A stretch of 64,000 nucleotides of DNA from Okapia johnstoni (Eukaryota > Chordata > Mammalia > Artiodactyla > Giraffidae), in assembly GCA_024291935.2 (NCBI GenBank), contig CM044320.1, forward strand, positions 49,356,001 through 49,420,000, in the 5' to 3' direction. The position numbers were made by a program, and so were the translations under genes. The notes beneath the pieces were generated by a model that worked only from the letters and a program-made list of their open reading frames with translations, had not been told where the DNA came from and ran no database searches. Of the stretch, positions 13,151 through 27,811 are shown one piece after another; the first letter of the stretch is position 1, and each line of letters starts with the position of its first letter.

Positions 13151-13360
13151 GGGGCTTCCAAGGTGGCTCAGTGATAAAGAATCTGCCTGCCAATGCAGGA
13201 GACTCGGGAGACGCAAGTTCAATCCCTGGGTCGGGAAGATCAGCTGGAGAAGGGAATGGCAATCCACTTCTTGTCTGGAAAATCCCATGAACTGTGGAGC
13301 CTGGTGGGCTACAGTCCATGGGGTCACAAAGAGTCAGACATGATTGAGCATGTACACACA
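13151..13360 (+). mobile_element. Bov-tA SINE with target duplications
   Basis: Begins GGGCTTCCAAGGTGGCTCAG and ends in GTACACACA. ATCTAAATG is duplicated at 13142-13150 and 13361-13369. Confidence 0.93.
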
Positions 13361-13994
13361 ATCTAAATGACTATGGTTAAGTCCCTCTCCCTCATCTCCC
13401 ACATACAATTGTTCATCAAGTCCTATCAATTTTTGAGTCTTTCTTCATTTCCTCTTCTCTCTCACTGCTATTGCTTTATTTCAAGCCCTTTACCTAGGTT
13501 GGTGCAGTAGGCATACTAACTTATTCTGACTACCTGCAATGCTTCCCTTTTCAAATCCATCTTATACAAACCCAATAAAGTCATATCTCTGTAACATAAA
13601 TTTCATCATGTTCTACTTCAAAAATAAATAAATAAATAAAGCCACCAAAACTCCTTACCATCCAGGGGATAAGAATTAAATCCTTTAGTTATGTCCTCGT
13701 CAGTCTGGTACCAATCTGCCTTATATCAAACCAAGGAGCCCACCATAGATACACTGAATCTTCTCTCCCATCTCTAATAATCCTATTCTTGTTCATGCTT
13801 CATAACATTTTCACAAACAGATCTCTCAACTTGGAATGCCCCTTCTTTCATATCACCAGGAAAACTTCTTTTTTGTTTTATACCCAAATCAAATAAAGAT
13901 TCTTTCTGAAGCCTCCTGGTATTTCTCAGATACAATTAGGAACCACTTTCTCTCTGTTCAAACAGCGCTTTGTATACATTAAAAAATTTTTTTC

Positions 13995-14243
13995 AGCCTT
14001 TAGTCACTCTACTTAAAGGTAATTGTTAGGTACTTAGTATAGTGAAAGGGAACGTCTTAGTTGTTTAGTCGTGTCTGACTCTTTGCGACCCCATGGACTG
14101 TAGCCTGCCAGGCTCCTCTATCCATGGAATTCTCTAGGCAAGAAAACTGGAGTGGGTAGCCATTCTCTTCTCCAGGGAATCTTCCCAACCCAGGGATCAA
14201 ACCTGGATCTCCCAAATTGCAAGCAGATTCTTTACCATCTGAC
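13995..14243 (-). mobile_element. Bov-tA SINE plus a shared 46-54 bp 3' flank
   Basis: A reverse-oriented Bov-tA body occupies about 14041-14243. The adjoining 13995-14048 is 52/54 identical to 2313-2366 with no gaps. On the minus strand this flank is followed by A7, like a retrotransposed 3' end. The locus sits in L2-like sequence. Confidence 0.8.
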
Positions 14244-14367
14244 ACAGCAGTTGAGACACAGAGTCAGACATGACTGAGCAATTTTCACTTAGTATAACGT
14301 AGGTATCAAAAATGCTTATTGGATGAATAAATGGATGGATGACAATTCTGCAAAGTTTCAATTTTTA

Positions 14368-14664
<297 letters not shown>

Positions 14665-14981
14665 CTAAATTTTAAGAAAAAAAGCAAACAATAAGTAGAT
14701 CAGAGAAATCAACATAAAATTATTAGACTACAGAATCATATTTAGATAATAAAATTTAAGACCCAACTCATATTTTCAGATCTTTGGAGAACAAATGCTA
14801 TTACCAAGCTAAATATGAGACTTACTCTTTGTTTAATGTAGCAAAAAGTTTAAAAGATAACTTTAATTCTAAGCCCTAATCATTTTAAAGTAACATATTC
14901 ATATATAAATTTGACCTCCAAGGTAGTCAAAGCTCCAGAAAGTATTAACTACAAGCAATAATTTTCAGATATTGTACATAC

Positions 14982-15080
14982 AATTTTATTTGTTATTTCC
15001 TGAGGCATCCTCTGCTTGCTATATGAATCCATAATATAATGAAGAAGATTCTGTTGATCTGGGGTGAGTTCAGTTTTCTC
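14982..15080 (-). CDS. NR1H4: NR1H4 exon: start of the ligand-binding domain
   Basis: The acceptor GTGTAG ends at 15081. Exactly 33 codons follow: [20 protein letters not shown], then [13 protein letters not shown], to donor ATT|GTATGT. This matches the FXR segment at the beginning of the LBD (helix 1 region), about residues 245-277. I identified it by reading the reverse strand directly, since there is no long open frame around it. It lies 317 bases upstream of the next exon. Confidence 0.95.
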
Positions 15081-15469
15081 CTACACTGGCAAAAAAATAA
15101 AAGGTGTTAGGGAAGGTGGTTATAAGGCATGTCTCCCATATATACATTCATCTAGAGTAAACCACTAGCAGGAACTATTGAAAAAAGCCCTAAATATGGC
15201 AGAAACTGTGCATGCACTCTGTTATAATGTGTACTTGCTTTCTCTGGGCCATTGGACAAGCTATATCACATTTCACTAAATTTGTCCCAAGTGGCTAATT
15301 TTCCTATCTACAAAACAGGGAGAGCAAAATATTCCTTTCATGTATTTCTTATGAAGAAATAATAATCTGGATATGAAGCCTATTAAGACAATTCACAAAA
15401 CTACTGAAAATTCAAAGTTTAATCATAACTAAGAACAGCTTCCCACATATAAAATGGAGACTCCACGTA

Positions 15470-15685
15470 AGTGTAGTTATGCAGAACAGGGGTCAATGAA
15501 CTGTAGCCCATGGACCAAATCCACCTGGTTTTATAAATGTATTTCAACAGAACTACACTCGCTTTTCAGTGTATTGTCTATACTGCTTTTGTACTACCAT
15601 GGCAGAGTTGAATGGTTCTCACAGAGACTGTGTGGCCAAGGCCTAAAATATCTGGTCCTTTATAGAAATGTTACCAACCCCTGAG
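15470..15685 (+). mobile_element. Ancient DNA-transposon-type repeat (family name uncertain)
   Basis: Has the recurring blocks GTAGCCCATGGACCAAATCC, ATGGCAGAGTTGAATG, CCTAAAATATCTGGTCCTTT and ACCAACCCCTG. The same family recurs at about 30590, 37468, 55470 and 59945. I believe it is a hAT-like MER element, but I cannot fix the name without a library. Confidence 0.7.
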
Positions 15686-15829
15686 GTAGTGAGTCATCAA
15701 TCTGGACAATTCAGACCTCAAACACCTCTTTCCCTCTGATTAGCATCTTTTGTGAGATGAGAATAATTGTGTCAACTCATTGCTTCCTTTATCAAAGTAT
15801 TACTGACAAAGCACTAGGGCAAAGCAACA

Positions 15830-16056
15830 CAGCTGACCCTTGAACAACACGGGGTTTGAACTATGTGGGTCCACTTATACATGAATTTCTTTTGTTAAAC
15901 ATGTTCTGCTGCACTACAGAATCTGTGGTTGGTTTTTGAGTACACAGACACAGAACTGAGGTTACTGGAGGGCTAGCATGTGAAATGACATGTGGATTTT
16001 CAACTGCCTGAGATTGGGTACCCCTAATCACCCTCATGTTGTTTAAGGGTCATCTG
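15830..16056 (+). mobile_element. Tigger/MER2-like DNA transposon with both terminal inverted repeats
   Basis: The left end CAGCTGACCCTTGAACAAC (15830-15848) and the reverse complement of the right end (16038-16056) agree at 17 of 19 positions. The interior matches the GGGTTTGAACT...GGGTCCACTTATAC type familiar from Tigger-derived MITEs. Confidence 0.75.
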
Positions 16057-16589
16057 TACTTTTAACATAAAATTATTTTTTCTGAAATGAATACAACAGA
16101 ACACAGTTGCAAAACTAAACATGGATGACATTTTCATCAGTGGTATAATATTGAGAAAGGTATGACTTGACTGATCATGGATTACTGGCTTTTCAACTAA
16201 TGGAAAGTTAAAATTTTTCCAAAAGTCCTGTGTACCATCATCATATGTTTGGCCAAGCATCCAAGATGATGTTCCTCTGTTTTGTCTGAGTAGCTGAAAG
16301 GAATTCTTGAGTAATTTGTGATGTCGGTGGGAATGGCCTTTCTCTATTGATCCACAGATGTGTGTTCACCCTGTCTTACCCCTTGAGAAGGACTAATCCA
16401 CAAGCCTCTATTGAATCCACATCCTTTCTAGTCTGAGCCTCCCTTCTCAATGACAAGGAAAAAATGTCGTTTTAAAAAGTCCTCTTTATATCCCAAGCCA
16501 TTCCCACTGGCGAACTCGGGAAGCAGGAGAAGAATGGAGTCAAGGAGATGGGGAACTTGCACTCATTGTACTTCATCCATGTTTACATA

Positions 16590-16690
16590 GGCTTCCCTGG
16601 TGGCTCAGATGGTCAAGAGTCTGCCTGCAAAGCAGGAGACCCAGGTTTGATCCCTGGGTTGGGAAGATCCCCTGGAGAAGAGAATGGCTT
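16590..16690 (+). mobile_element. Bov-tA SINE, 5' (tRNA-head) fragment
   Basis: GGCTTCCCTGGTGGCTCAGA through GGGAAGATCCCCTGGAGAAG, then the element stops after GAATGGCTTT. The Bov-A body is missing. Confidence 0.85.
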
Positions 16691-16711
16691 TCGCTATCTT
16701 TTGAATTTTTA

Positions 16712-19361
<2,650 letters not shown>

Positions 19362-19514
19362 CTGTATACATACATTCAGCCAACATTCCCATTTCTTTGC
19401 ATTTCCTTAGTCGACACTCTTGGCACTTCCTTCGCATGTACATGTCCATCACGCAGTTGCCCCCGTTTTTACACTTGTACACAGCGTTTTTGGTAATGCT
19501 TCTTCTGAAGAAAC
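19362..19514 (-). CDS. NR1H4: NR1H4 exon: zinc finger 2, with alternative MYTG donor
   Basis: The acceptor TTCCCCAG ends at 19515. Translation gives [20 protein letters not shown], then [18 protein letters not shown], the second C4 finger with its D-box, followed by KEMGMLAEC and MYT plus one base. Two GT donors sit 12 bases apart. The distal one (last base 19362, ACAG|GTATTT) includes Met-Tyr-Thr-Gly. The proximal one (last base 19374, GAAT|GTATGT) removes it and keeps frame, giving AEC-LLTEIQ. These correspond to the known FXR-alpha1/alpha3 and alpha2/alpha4 forms, which differ in DNA-binding preference. The exon contributes about residues 149-200. Confidence 0.97.
19363..19374 (-). promoter_or_regulatory. 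NR1H4: Alternative 5' splice-site pair controlling the MYTG insert
   Basis: On the minus strand the 12 bases GTATGTATACAG lie between the two donors (approximate span; the exact intervening bases are 19362-19373). They begin with a GTATGT donor and end just before a GTATTT donor. The AG|GT context of the distal site favours the insert form in U1 pairing upstream of the junction, while GTATGT is the better downstream match. Confidence 0.8.
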
Positions 19515-20869
19515 CTGGGGAAGAAACACAGAAAGGAGTAAGAGCCTCCTAACATCACACTCGACTTGAGAGATGGCAGAGCATCTTCTCATGAACCCCT
19601 GCAGGGCACCCAGGCCATCCTCGACCATACCTGTGACAAATGTCCTTTCAGTTGCACTGCATGGTCCAGATTGGCTGCTATTTTAATGATTTATCTCTCA
19701 AAAATAAAGACACATTTGAGTGATAGCCTCTCTTAGAAAAACTCTTGGTTTTAAAAGATAGATTACTTTCATTAGTATATCTTTACAGGGAGACAATTAC
19801 CCACTAATGAGCTCTAGGTGCTAGTGGTAAAGAGTTGAATAAGTCATCCCTGCCCTCTTACAGTTTATGGGTTGGTTGAGAACAAAGAGATGCAAACAAC
19901 CAAATCAGTGAAATTCTGTGTTCCTGGGCTGTCCTGGGGCAAAGAGGCTGGCTGAATGGTCAGTTCTGGATGCAGAGTTCAGACTCAGAAGCGAGAAATG
20001 AGCTGTCTTAAAAAACAAAGGACTGTTTACCAGGCAGACAGAGAGAGGTCACATTTAAGGTTTCATTTCAGTACTTAACATACCCAGTTTGGTATAATAA
20101 TAAACATGCAAACCTTGCTTTAAAAATAAGCATCTCCCTGAAGGGGATGTAGCCATAGCCACTGACGCTTCAGTTCAGTTGTCTGGAGTAGGGCAAGGGA
20201 TTGACTGATTCCTTCTCTGCTTCTCCTCTTCCTCCTCCACCCATGGACCTGGATGACCATAGTTCCTGACTCTTCCATGGTGAATCAAGAAAGAATTGTG
20301 GGAGGCAGGGGAGGAAGTGACAGGGAAGTGTTTACTTGCCTGGTGTTGTCAGAAGCTGGTTTCTACCTAGCAAGTTTCTGAAATTGACTCTTTCTCCCAT
20401 GGGTTGTGTTATTTTGAGAACTCCTCCCCTCTCCTCTGTAGTTCCTTGATGAGGGCAAATATGTCTCTCTTCTAGCCCGTGGCTTGTATCTCCCTCTGCT
20501 TTTAGGAATTTGGCAATTCACCTCCATTCTCTTTCTTCAGGGGTCCCTCCATGTGGCGCTCTTAGCATGGACTTAACCCCATGCCGTTTTCTCTGCTCCA
20601 GCAAACTCAGAGAAAGTTTCTTCCACCTATCTATGAGCAGTCAGCTACCTGCCCTCTTGACCTTTCAACTTCTCAGGTGAAATTCAGACATCAATCTCTG
20701 GTGTCCATCAGCTGCGAGGAATATTTGTCAGTCTCCTCAAGTGATCCTGTTGACGACCCTTCCATTGGGCTCAGGGCAGCAGGGCCTCCTTAGTGTACAG
20801 ACCTTATCTGGGGGCAAGGGATATCTTTTCCTAATTCCCATAAAAGCCCCACACTTTTTCCACTGGTGT

Positions 20870-23010
20870 TGAGTGTTTGAGTGTCTCCTGTGGAGGTATG
20901 TGTCAGCAGTGGCCTGCCACTAGGGCAGGGACTCTGGGTGCAGGAGACCTGGGTATGGCATAAGCCCTCTTGGAGGAGGTCGCCATTAACTCCACCACAG
21001 AGTCACCAAAACTCACATAGGACTGGGGAAACAGACTCTTTGAGGGCACAACTAAAACCTTGTGTGCACCAGGACCCAGGAGAAAGGAGCAGTGACCCCA
21101 CAAAAGACTGACCGAGACTTGCCCATGAGTGTCCAGGAGTCTCTGGCAGAGGTGTGGGTCAGCAGTGGCATGCTGCAGGGTTGGGGGCACTGAGTGCAGT
21201 AGTGCGTACATGAGAATTTTTGAAGGAGGTTGCCTTTATCTTCATTCAGTTCAGTTCAGAAAGAGAGGAAAACAACAGAATGGGAAAGACTAGAGATGTC
21301 TCCAAGAAAATTAGAGATACCAAGGGAACTTTTCATGCAAATATGGGCACAATAAAGGACGATATGGTATGCACCTAACAGAAGCAGAAGATATTAAGAA
21401 GAGGTGGCAAGAATACACAGAAGAACTATACAAAAAAAGATCTTCATGACCCAGATAATCACGATGGTGTGATCACTCACCTAGAGCCAGACATTCTGGA
21501 ATGTGAAGTCAAGTGGGCCTTAGGAAGCATCACTATGAACAAAGCTAGTGGAGGTGATAGAATTCCAGTTGAGCTATTTCAGATCCTAAAGGATGATGCT
21601 GTGAAAGTGCTGTACTCAATATGCCAGCAAATTTGGAAAACACAGCAGTAGTCACAGGACAGGAAAAGGTCAGTTTTCATTCCAATCCCAAAGAAAGGCA
21701 ATGCCAAAGAATGTTCAAACTAGCACACAATTGCACTCATCTCACATGCTATCAAAGTAATGCTCAAAATTCTCTAAGCCAGACTTCAACAGTACGTGAA
21801 CAGTGAACTTCCAGATGTTCAAGCTGGTTTTAGAAAAGGCAGAGGAACCAGAGATCATATTTCCAACATCCATTGGATCATTGAAAAAGCAAGGGAGTTC
21901 CAGAAAATCATCTACGTTTGCTTTATTGACTATGCTAAAGCCTTAGACTGTGTGGATCACAATAAACTGTGGAAAATTCTTCAAGAGATGGGAATACCAG
22001 ACCACCTGATCTGCTGTCTGAGAAATCTATATGTAGGTCAAGAAGCAACAGTTAGAACTCGACGTAGAACAACAGACTGGCTCCAAATTGAGAAAGGAAT
22101 TCGTCAAGGCTGCATATTGTCACCCTGCATAGTTAACTTATATGCAGAGTACATCATGTGAAATTCTGGGCTGGATGAAGCACAAGCTGGAATCAAGTTT
22201 GCCAGGAGAAATATCAATAACCTTAGATATGCAGATGACACCACCCTTATGGCAGCAATAGAAGAACTAAGCCTCTTGATGAAAGTGAAAGAGGAGAGTG
22301 AAAAAACGGGCTTAAAACTCAACATTCAGAAAACTAAGATCATGGCATCTGGTCCCATACTTCATGGCAAATAGATGGGGAAACGGTGGAAACAGTGAGA
22401 GACTAGTTTCTTGGGCTCCCAAATCACTGCAGATGGTGACTGCAGCCATGAAATTAAAAAATATTTGCTCCTTAGAAGAAAAGCTATGACCAACCTAGAC
22501 AGCATATTGAAAAGCAGAGACAATAGTTTGCCATCAAAGGTCCATCTAGTCAAAGCTATGGTTTTTCCAGTAGTCATGTATGGATGTGAGAGTTGGACTA
22601 TAAAGAAAGCTGAGTGCTGAAGAATTGATGCTTTTGAACTTTGGTGTTGGAGAAGGCTCTTGAGAGTCCCTTGGACTGCAAGGAGATCCAACCAGTCCAG
22701 CCTAAAGGAAATCCATCCTGAATATTCATTGAAACGACTGATGTTGAAGCTGAAACTCCAATACTTTGGCCACCTGATGCCAAGAACTGACTCACTGGGA
22801 AAAACCCTGATGCTGGGAAAGACTGAAGATGGGAGGAGAAGGGGACGACAGAGGGTGAGATGTTTGGATGGCATCACCAACTCGATGGACGTGAGTTTGA
22901 ATAAGCTCCGAGATTTGGTGATGGACAGGGAAGCCTGGTGTGCTGCAGTCCATGGGGTTGCAAAGAGTCAGACACAACTGAGCGACTGAATTGAACTGAA
23001 CTGAACTTCC
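20870..23010 (+). mobile_element. BovB LINE, long but internally deleted and inactivated
   Basis: The 5' block (20870-21245) carries the GGACCCAGGAGAAAGGAGCA type leader. A junction at about 21256 jumps past the endonuclease domain to the pre-RT segment (GAGGAAAACAACAGAATGGG). RT motifs are readable: FIDYAKALD (motif A), QGCILSP (motif B) and YADD (22228-22239, motif C). Several stops and frameshifts disrupt it; one is TGA at 22159-22161 just before the YADD segment, consistent with C-to-T decay at a CpG. The C-terminal part (MYGCESWTIKKAEC) and the 3' tail end near 23010. Confidence 0.93.
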
Positions 23011-23261
23011 GCTGATGGCCCCAGGGGCAGACGGCTGCACCCCATCCCTTTGCAATGGGGATGTGGGATTCCTAGCACGCTAGACACATTTCCTAAATCT
23101 TTAACGCTCCCTCTGTAGTTTCCTCCTCACTTCAAACCTTCAAAGTGGGCACAATATTTAACTAGTCTTTAACTACCCACCACAAGATGGGCTTGCTTAG
23201 AATTATAGCATCTATTGTCTTCATGCCTCTGTCAAAACTGAGACAGCTGTGTCCTTCTGAT

Positions 23262-23520
23262 TTGAAATAGTAGCTGACATTTACCAAACACCCACTGGCT
23301 TTTGTTCTAACCACTTCACCTGCATTATTTATTTAGTCTTTATTTCAATTTTATTATGAAGATAATATTATGTGTCCCCATATTGCAGATGAAGAAAAAA
23401 GGTACATAAAGGTTAAGTACTTTGGTCATGAGCACATTGTTAATAGGTGGACTAGAAAGTTCAAATCCAGGCAGTCATACACCAAACCCCACACTCTTAA
23501 CCATGAGGCTATAATTGCCC
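23262..23520 (-). repeat. MIR
   Basis: GTAGCTGACATTTACCAAAC at the start and CACACTCTTAACCATGAGGC at the end mark a long reverse MIR. Confidence 0.75.
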
Positions 23521-23949
23521 CCTCACGTCACAAAAGAATCACTTAATATTAACTCCCTACTATCTGCAAGCTTCATCAAAGAATGCAAGAGCTATGCCAA
23601 GATGAAGAAAACATTCCTGTCCTCAGAGCTTCCAACTTAGTGGCAAGACAAAGAAGTAAAATCACAGTGTAATGCAATGGAGAGTAATAGGAGAGCTAAT
23701 TAAGTAATAAATTATTGTGATGTAGATGAAAAAGTGATCATTCCATAGCCATACTAAATTCTGGTGAAGGATATGCCACATTAAAGGGGAGACAGCAGTT
23801 CCATCATAGACTTAGAGACTTGCACACTTGTTATTACAATTTCCCAAGCAGAAGGCAATAAAAATTTTTCTAGTAAGATAAGTATATGACACTTTCCCAT
23901 CACTGAGAAGTCTAGTGTCTTGAGGAAAAGGCATTATATGGGCTGGGAA

Positions 23950-24038
23950 TGAAAGAAAGTGAAAGTGAAGTCACTCAGTTGTGTCCAACTCTTTGTGACC
24001 CCCATGGACTGCAGCCTACCAGGCTCCTCTGTCCATGA
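23950..24038 (-). mobile_element. Bov-A 3' half, reverse
   Basis: GAAAGTGAAAGTGAAGTCAC through CAGGCTCCTCTGTCCATG, about 88 bases, truncated. It lies between the arms of a 23 bp inverted repeat. Confidence 0.85.
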
Positions 24039-24129
24039 GAACCCTGATTAATTCCAGGTTGGGGAAGTCACTTGGAATTATTCAGGGCTATTCTGAGCCC
24101 ACATGTCTTTTCCTCAAGACACTAGACTT

Positions 24130-24290
24130 GACCTGGGTTCAATCCAGGGGTTGGGAAGATCCCCTGGAGGAGGGCATGGCCACCCACTCCAGTATTCTTG
24201 CCTGGAGAATCCCCATGAACAGAGGAGCCTGGCAGGCTACTGTCCACTGGATCACAAAGAGTTGGACACAACTGAGCAACTAAGCACGGG
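24130..24290 (+). mobile_element. Bov-tA SINE, 5'-truncated
   Basis: Starts inside the tRNA-derived part at ACCTGGGTTCAATCCAGGGG and continues to GAGCAACTAAGCAC. Its truncated 5' end is fused directly to the right arm of the inverted repeat (24107-24129). Confidence 0.88.
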
Positions 24291-25607
24291 GGAGTCACAG
24301 AACTCATGATGGAATCAGAATTTGAGCTGGACATCAGAGAATAAGTAGAATTTTGAAACATGGACTTTAAAGGAGGAAGGAAAGACTGGAAAATGAGCAA
24401 AGGCAAGGAGTTATGGAAATTCCAAAGAAGAGTAGATAATCCATCTTGATGGGAGGGTAGAGTGTGGGGAGAATTAGTGGGAGCTGGATGAGGGCATGTG
24501 GTGGGACAGAATATGGTTAAATGACCTTGAACTCCAAGCAAAGAAGCTGAAATGCCTTTAAAGGGTTTTGGTAGGGGAGGGTCTAACCTAATCTGTAATG
24601 TTGGGAAGATGCCTTGGAGCAAGATCAAGGTGGGACAGGGAGACTAGAGACTGGAGACAGAGGCTGTTATGGCCAGACGGTGATGGATGCCTGCCTTAGA
24701 GGCAGGGAGAACAGGGAGGAGGAAACAGGAACATTCAGGCCTGGATAACTAACTCAATATGAAAACAAGCTGAAGAAAAGGTTAGAGATGTCAAGGTTAA
24801 AAAAGTCATAAACTTGCTTGTAAATTTGTCAGCTAGTGTAACTCTCAGTAGGAAAGATACTACCGTTTTCCTAAATGTCAAATCTAACCATGTGAAGTCT
24901 TAAAAAAGACGGTGTTTCAGATCAATGTTGATATTAGGAGTGCAAATACCAGATCATGCATTTCAAAAGAAACAATAGACAAAAAAAAAAAAGAATTTTT
25001 TTTTCCTGGTACCAAATGATTGAACTCAATGACCACTTTAGCCTACCTGAGTTAATATTTCCACTAATTTTCAGCTCCTCCCAAGGATGATTCCCTCCAA
25101 AATCACGATCAATATTGATAGTTCAACAATTAACAGAAATAAAATTCCATATTCCAAGATGAGTCAAAGGAACAGTGCCAGGACAATTCTGCAGGGTTTT
25201 TTTTTGTTTTTATTCTGTTAATACTGCATACTGAGAAGGAAATCATTATCATCTCAATAGCTGAATTAATTAGCTTTCACTCTGAGGTGGCAACACAATA
25301 CTATCATTATATCACCTAAATAAGGCTACATATACAGTATTTATACTTATGCAAATCCATCCATACACATACTTCTGCCTCTATCTAGTGCATATTCAAC
25401 AATGCCCATATCAAAAAAGTCATTTGAAAATGAATAGAAAGAAAATTCTCTGAGGCTCCCTGGTAATCAAAGATGAGTAGACAGGGCTGGCATTGCCATC
25501 TGAAGAGTATGTCACACTAGGAGGGTTCCTGGGTGGGGCAGGTGAATAGCTATGGTAAAATGGACCCTTCAATTATGCAGAACACTGGACATCCTGCTTT
25601 TTTGTTT

Positions 25608-25800
25608 GGGGCTTCTTTGAGCATCTGTCTGCAATGCAGGAGATCTGGGCTCGATCCCTGGTTGGGAAGATCCCTTGGAGAAAGGAATGGCAACCCACCC
25701 AAGCATTCTTGCCTGGAGAATTCCATGGACAGAGGAGCCTGGTGGGCTACAATCCATGGGGTTGCAAAGAGTCAGACATGACTGAGCAACTAATACTTCC
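25608..25800 (+). mobile_element. Bov-tA SINE, degraded head
   Basis: GGGGCTTCTTTGAGCATCTG has a short deletion in the head. The body from GCAATGCAGGAGATCTGGGC to GACTGAGCAACTAATACTTC is intact. Confidence 0.88.
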
Positions 25801-25964
25801 ATTTTCACATATAGACAGAACCTATATACTCCCAACTCATACATACATGCATGCCTATACAAACACACATGCACATACTAGACTCCAGGGACTGACAGTA
25901 GGCCACTCATTAATTTGAAATCAATAAAATGTTGGTTGATGTTTAAACCTTTAAAGCATTTCTG

Positions 25965-26088
25965 TGTTTTTTGATCAAGGCTCAAGGCATGCAGAATCTT
26001 ACTTCCTTGACCACAGCTCAAACTCATGCCCCCTGCAGTGGAAGTGAGGATTCTTAACCACTAGACCACCAGGTAAGTCCTCCCCTGG
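25965..26088 (-). mobile_element. CHR-type SINE, reverse
   Basis: TTGACCACAGCTCAAACTCA, GGATTCTTAACCACTAGACC and ACCAGGTAAGTCC are the reverse complement of the CHR head. It ends a few bases before the BovB tail at 26094. Confidence 0.75.
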
Positions 26089-27139
26089 CTTTTTCAGTTC
26101 AGTTCAATCATGTCCAACTCTTTGCAATGCCATGGACTGTAGCACACCAGGCTTCCCTGTCCATCACCAAATCCCAGAGCTTACTCAAACTCATGTCCAT
26201 CGAGTTGGTGATGCCATTCAACCATCTCATCCTCTGTCGTCCCCTTCTCCTCCCACCTTCAATCTTTCCCAGCATCAGGGTGTTTCCCAGTGAGTCAGTT
26301 CTTCGCATCAGGTGGCCAAAGTATTGGAGTTTCAGCTTCAACATCAGTCTTTCCAATGAATATTCAGAGATGATTTTTAGGATTGACTGGTTGGATCTCC
26401 TTGCAGTCCAAGGGACTCTCAGAGTCTTCACCAACACCACAGTTCAAAAGCATCAATTCTTTGGCACTCAGCTTTCCTTATAGTCCAGCTCTCACATCCA
26501 TACATGACTACTGGAAAAACCAGAGCTTTGACTAGATGGACCTTTGTTGGCAAACCAACATCTCTGCTTTTCATTATGCTGTCTAGGTTGGTCATAGCTT
26601 TTCTAAGGAGCAAATGTCTTTGAATTTCATGGCTGCAGTCACCATCTGCAGTGATTTGGGAGCCCAAAAAACTCAAGTCTCTCACTGTTTCCACTGTTTC
26701 CCAATCTATTTGTCATGAAGTCATGGGACCAGATGCCATGATCTTAGTTTTCTGAGCGCTGAGTTTTAAGCCCAATTTTTCACTCTCTTCTTTTACTTTC
26801 ATCAAGAGGCTCTTAGTTCTTCTATTTCTGCCATAGGGGTGGTGTCATCTCCATATCTGAGATTATTGATATTTCTTCTGGCAATCTTGATTCCAGCTTG
26901 TGCTTCATCCAGCCCAGCATTTCACGTGATGTACTCTGGATATAAGTTAAATATGCAGAGTGACAATATACAGCCTTGATGTACTCCTTTCCCAATTTGG
27001 AACCAGTCTATTGTTCCATGTCCAGTTCTGTTGCCTCTTGTCCTGCATACAGATTTCTCAGAAGGCAGATCAGGTGGTCTGGTATTCCCATCTCTTTAAG
27101 AATTTTCCACAGTTTTTGTGATCCACACAGTCAAAGGCT

Positions 27140-27261
27140 GGAGAAGGAAATGGCAACCCACTCCAGTACTCTTGCCTGGAAAATCCTATGGACAGAGGAG
27201 CCTGGTAGGCTGCAGTCCATGGGGTCGCTAAGGGTTGGACACGACTGAAGTGACTTAGCAG
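27140..27261 (+). mobile_element. Bov-A SINE nested inside BovB, with target duplications
   Basis: GGAGAAGGAAATGGCAACCC to GAAGTGACTTAGCAG, flanked by CAGTCAAAGGCT at 27128-27139 and 27262-27273. The duplicated site is BovB sequence, so the SINE is younger than the LINE. Confidence 0.94.
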
Positions 27262-27811
27262 CAGTCAAAGGCTTTGGCATAGTCAATAAAGCAGAAGTAG
27301 ATGATTTTCTGGAACTCCCTTGCTTTTTTGATGATCCAATGGATGTTGGCAATTTGATCTCTGATTCCTCTGCCTTTTCTAAATCCAGCTTGAACATCTG
27401 GAAGCTCCTAGTTCACGTACTATTGAACCCTGGTTTGGAGAATTTTGAGCATTACTTTGCTAGCGTGTGAGATGAGTGCAATTGTGCAGTAGTTTGAACA
27501 TTCTTTGGCATTGCCTTTCTTTGGGATTGGAATGAAAACTGACCTTTTCCTGCCCTGTGACCACTGCTATGTTTTCCAAATTTGCTGGCATATTGAGTAC
27601 AGCACTTTCACAGCATCATCCTTTAGGATTTGAAATAGCTCAACTGGAATTCCATCATATCCACTAGCTTTGTTCATAGTCATGCTTCCTAAGGTCCTTG
27701 ACTTAGGAAGACTTGACTTCACATTCCAGGATGTCTGGCTCTAGGTGAGTGATCACACCATCATGATTATATGGGTCATGGAAGATCTTTTTTGTATAGT
27801 TCTTCTGTGTA

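Noticed and set aside
20881..21211. Overlapping 76- and 102-codon frames in a GC-richer block
   Set aside because: The block is the leader of the BovB copy at 20870-23010, not a gene.
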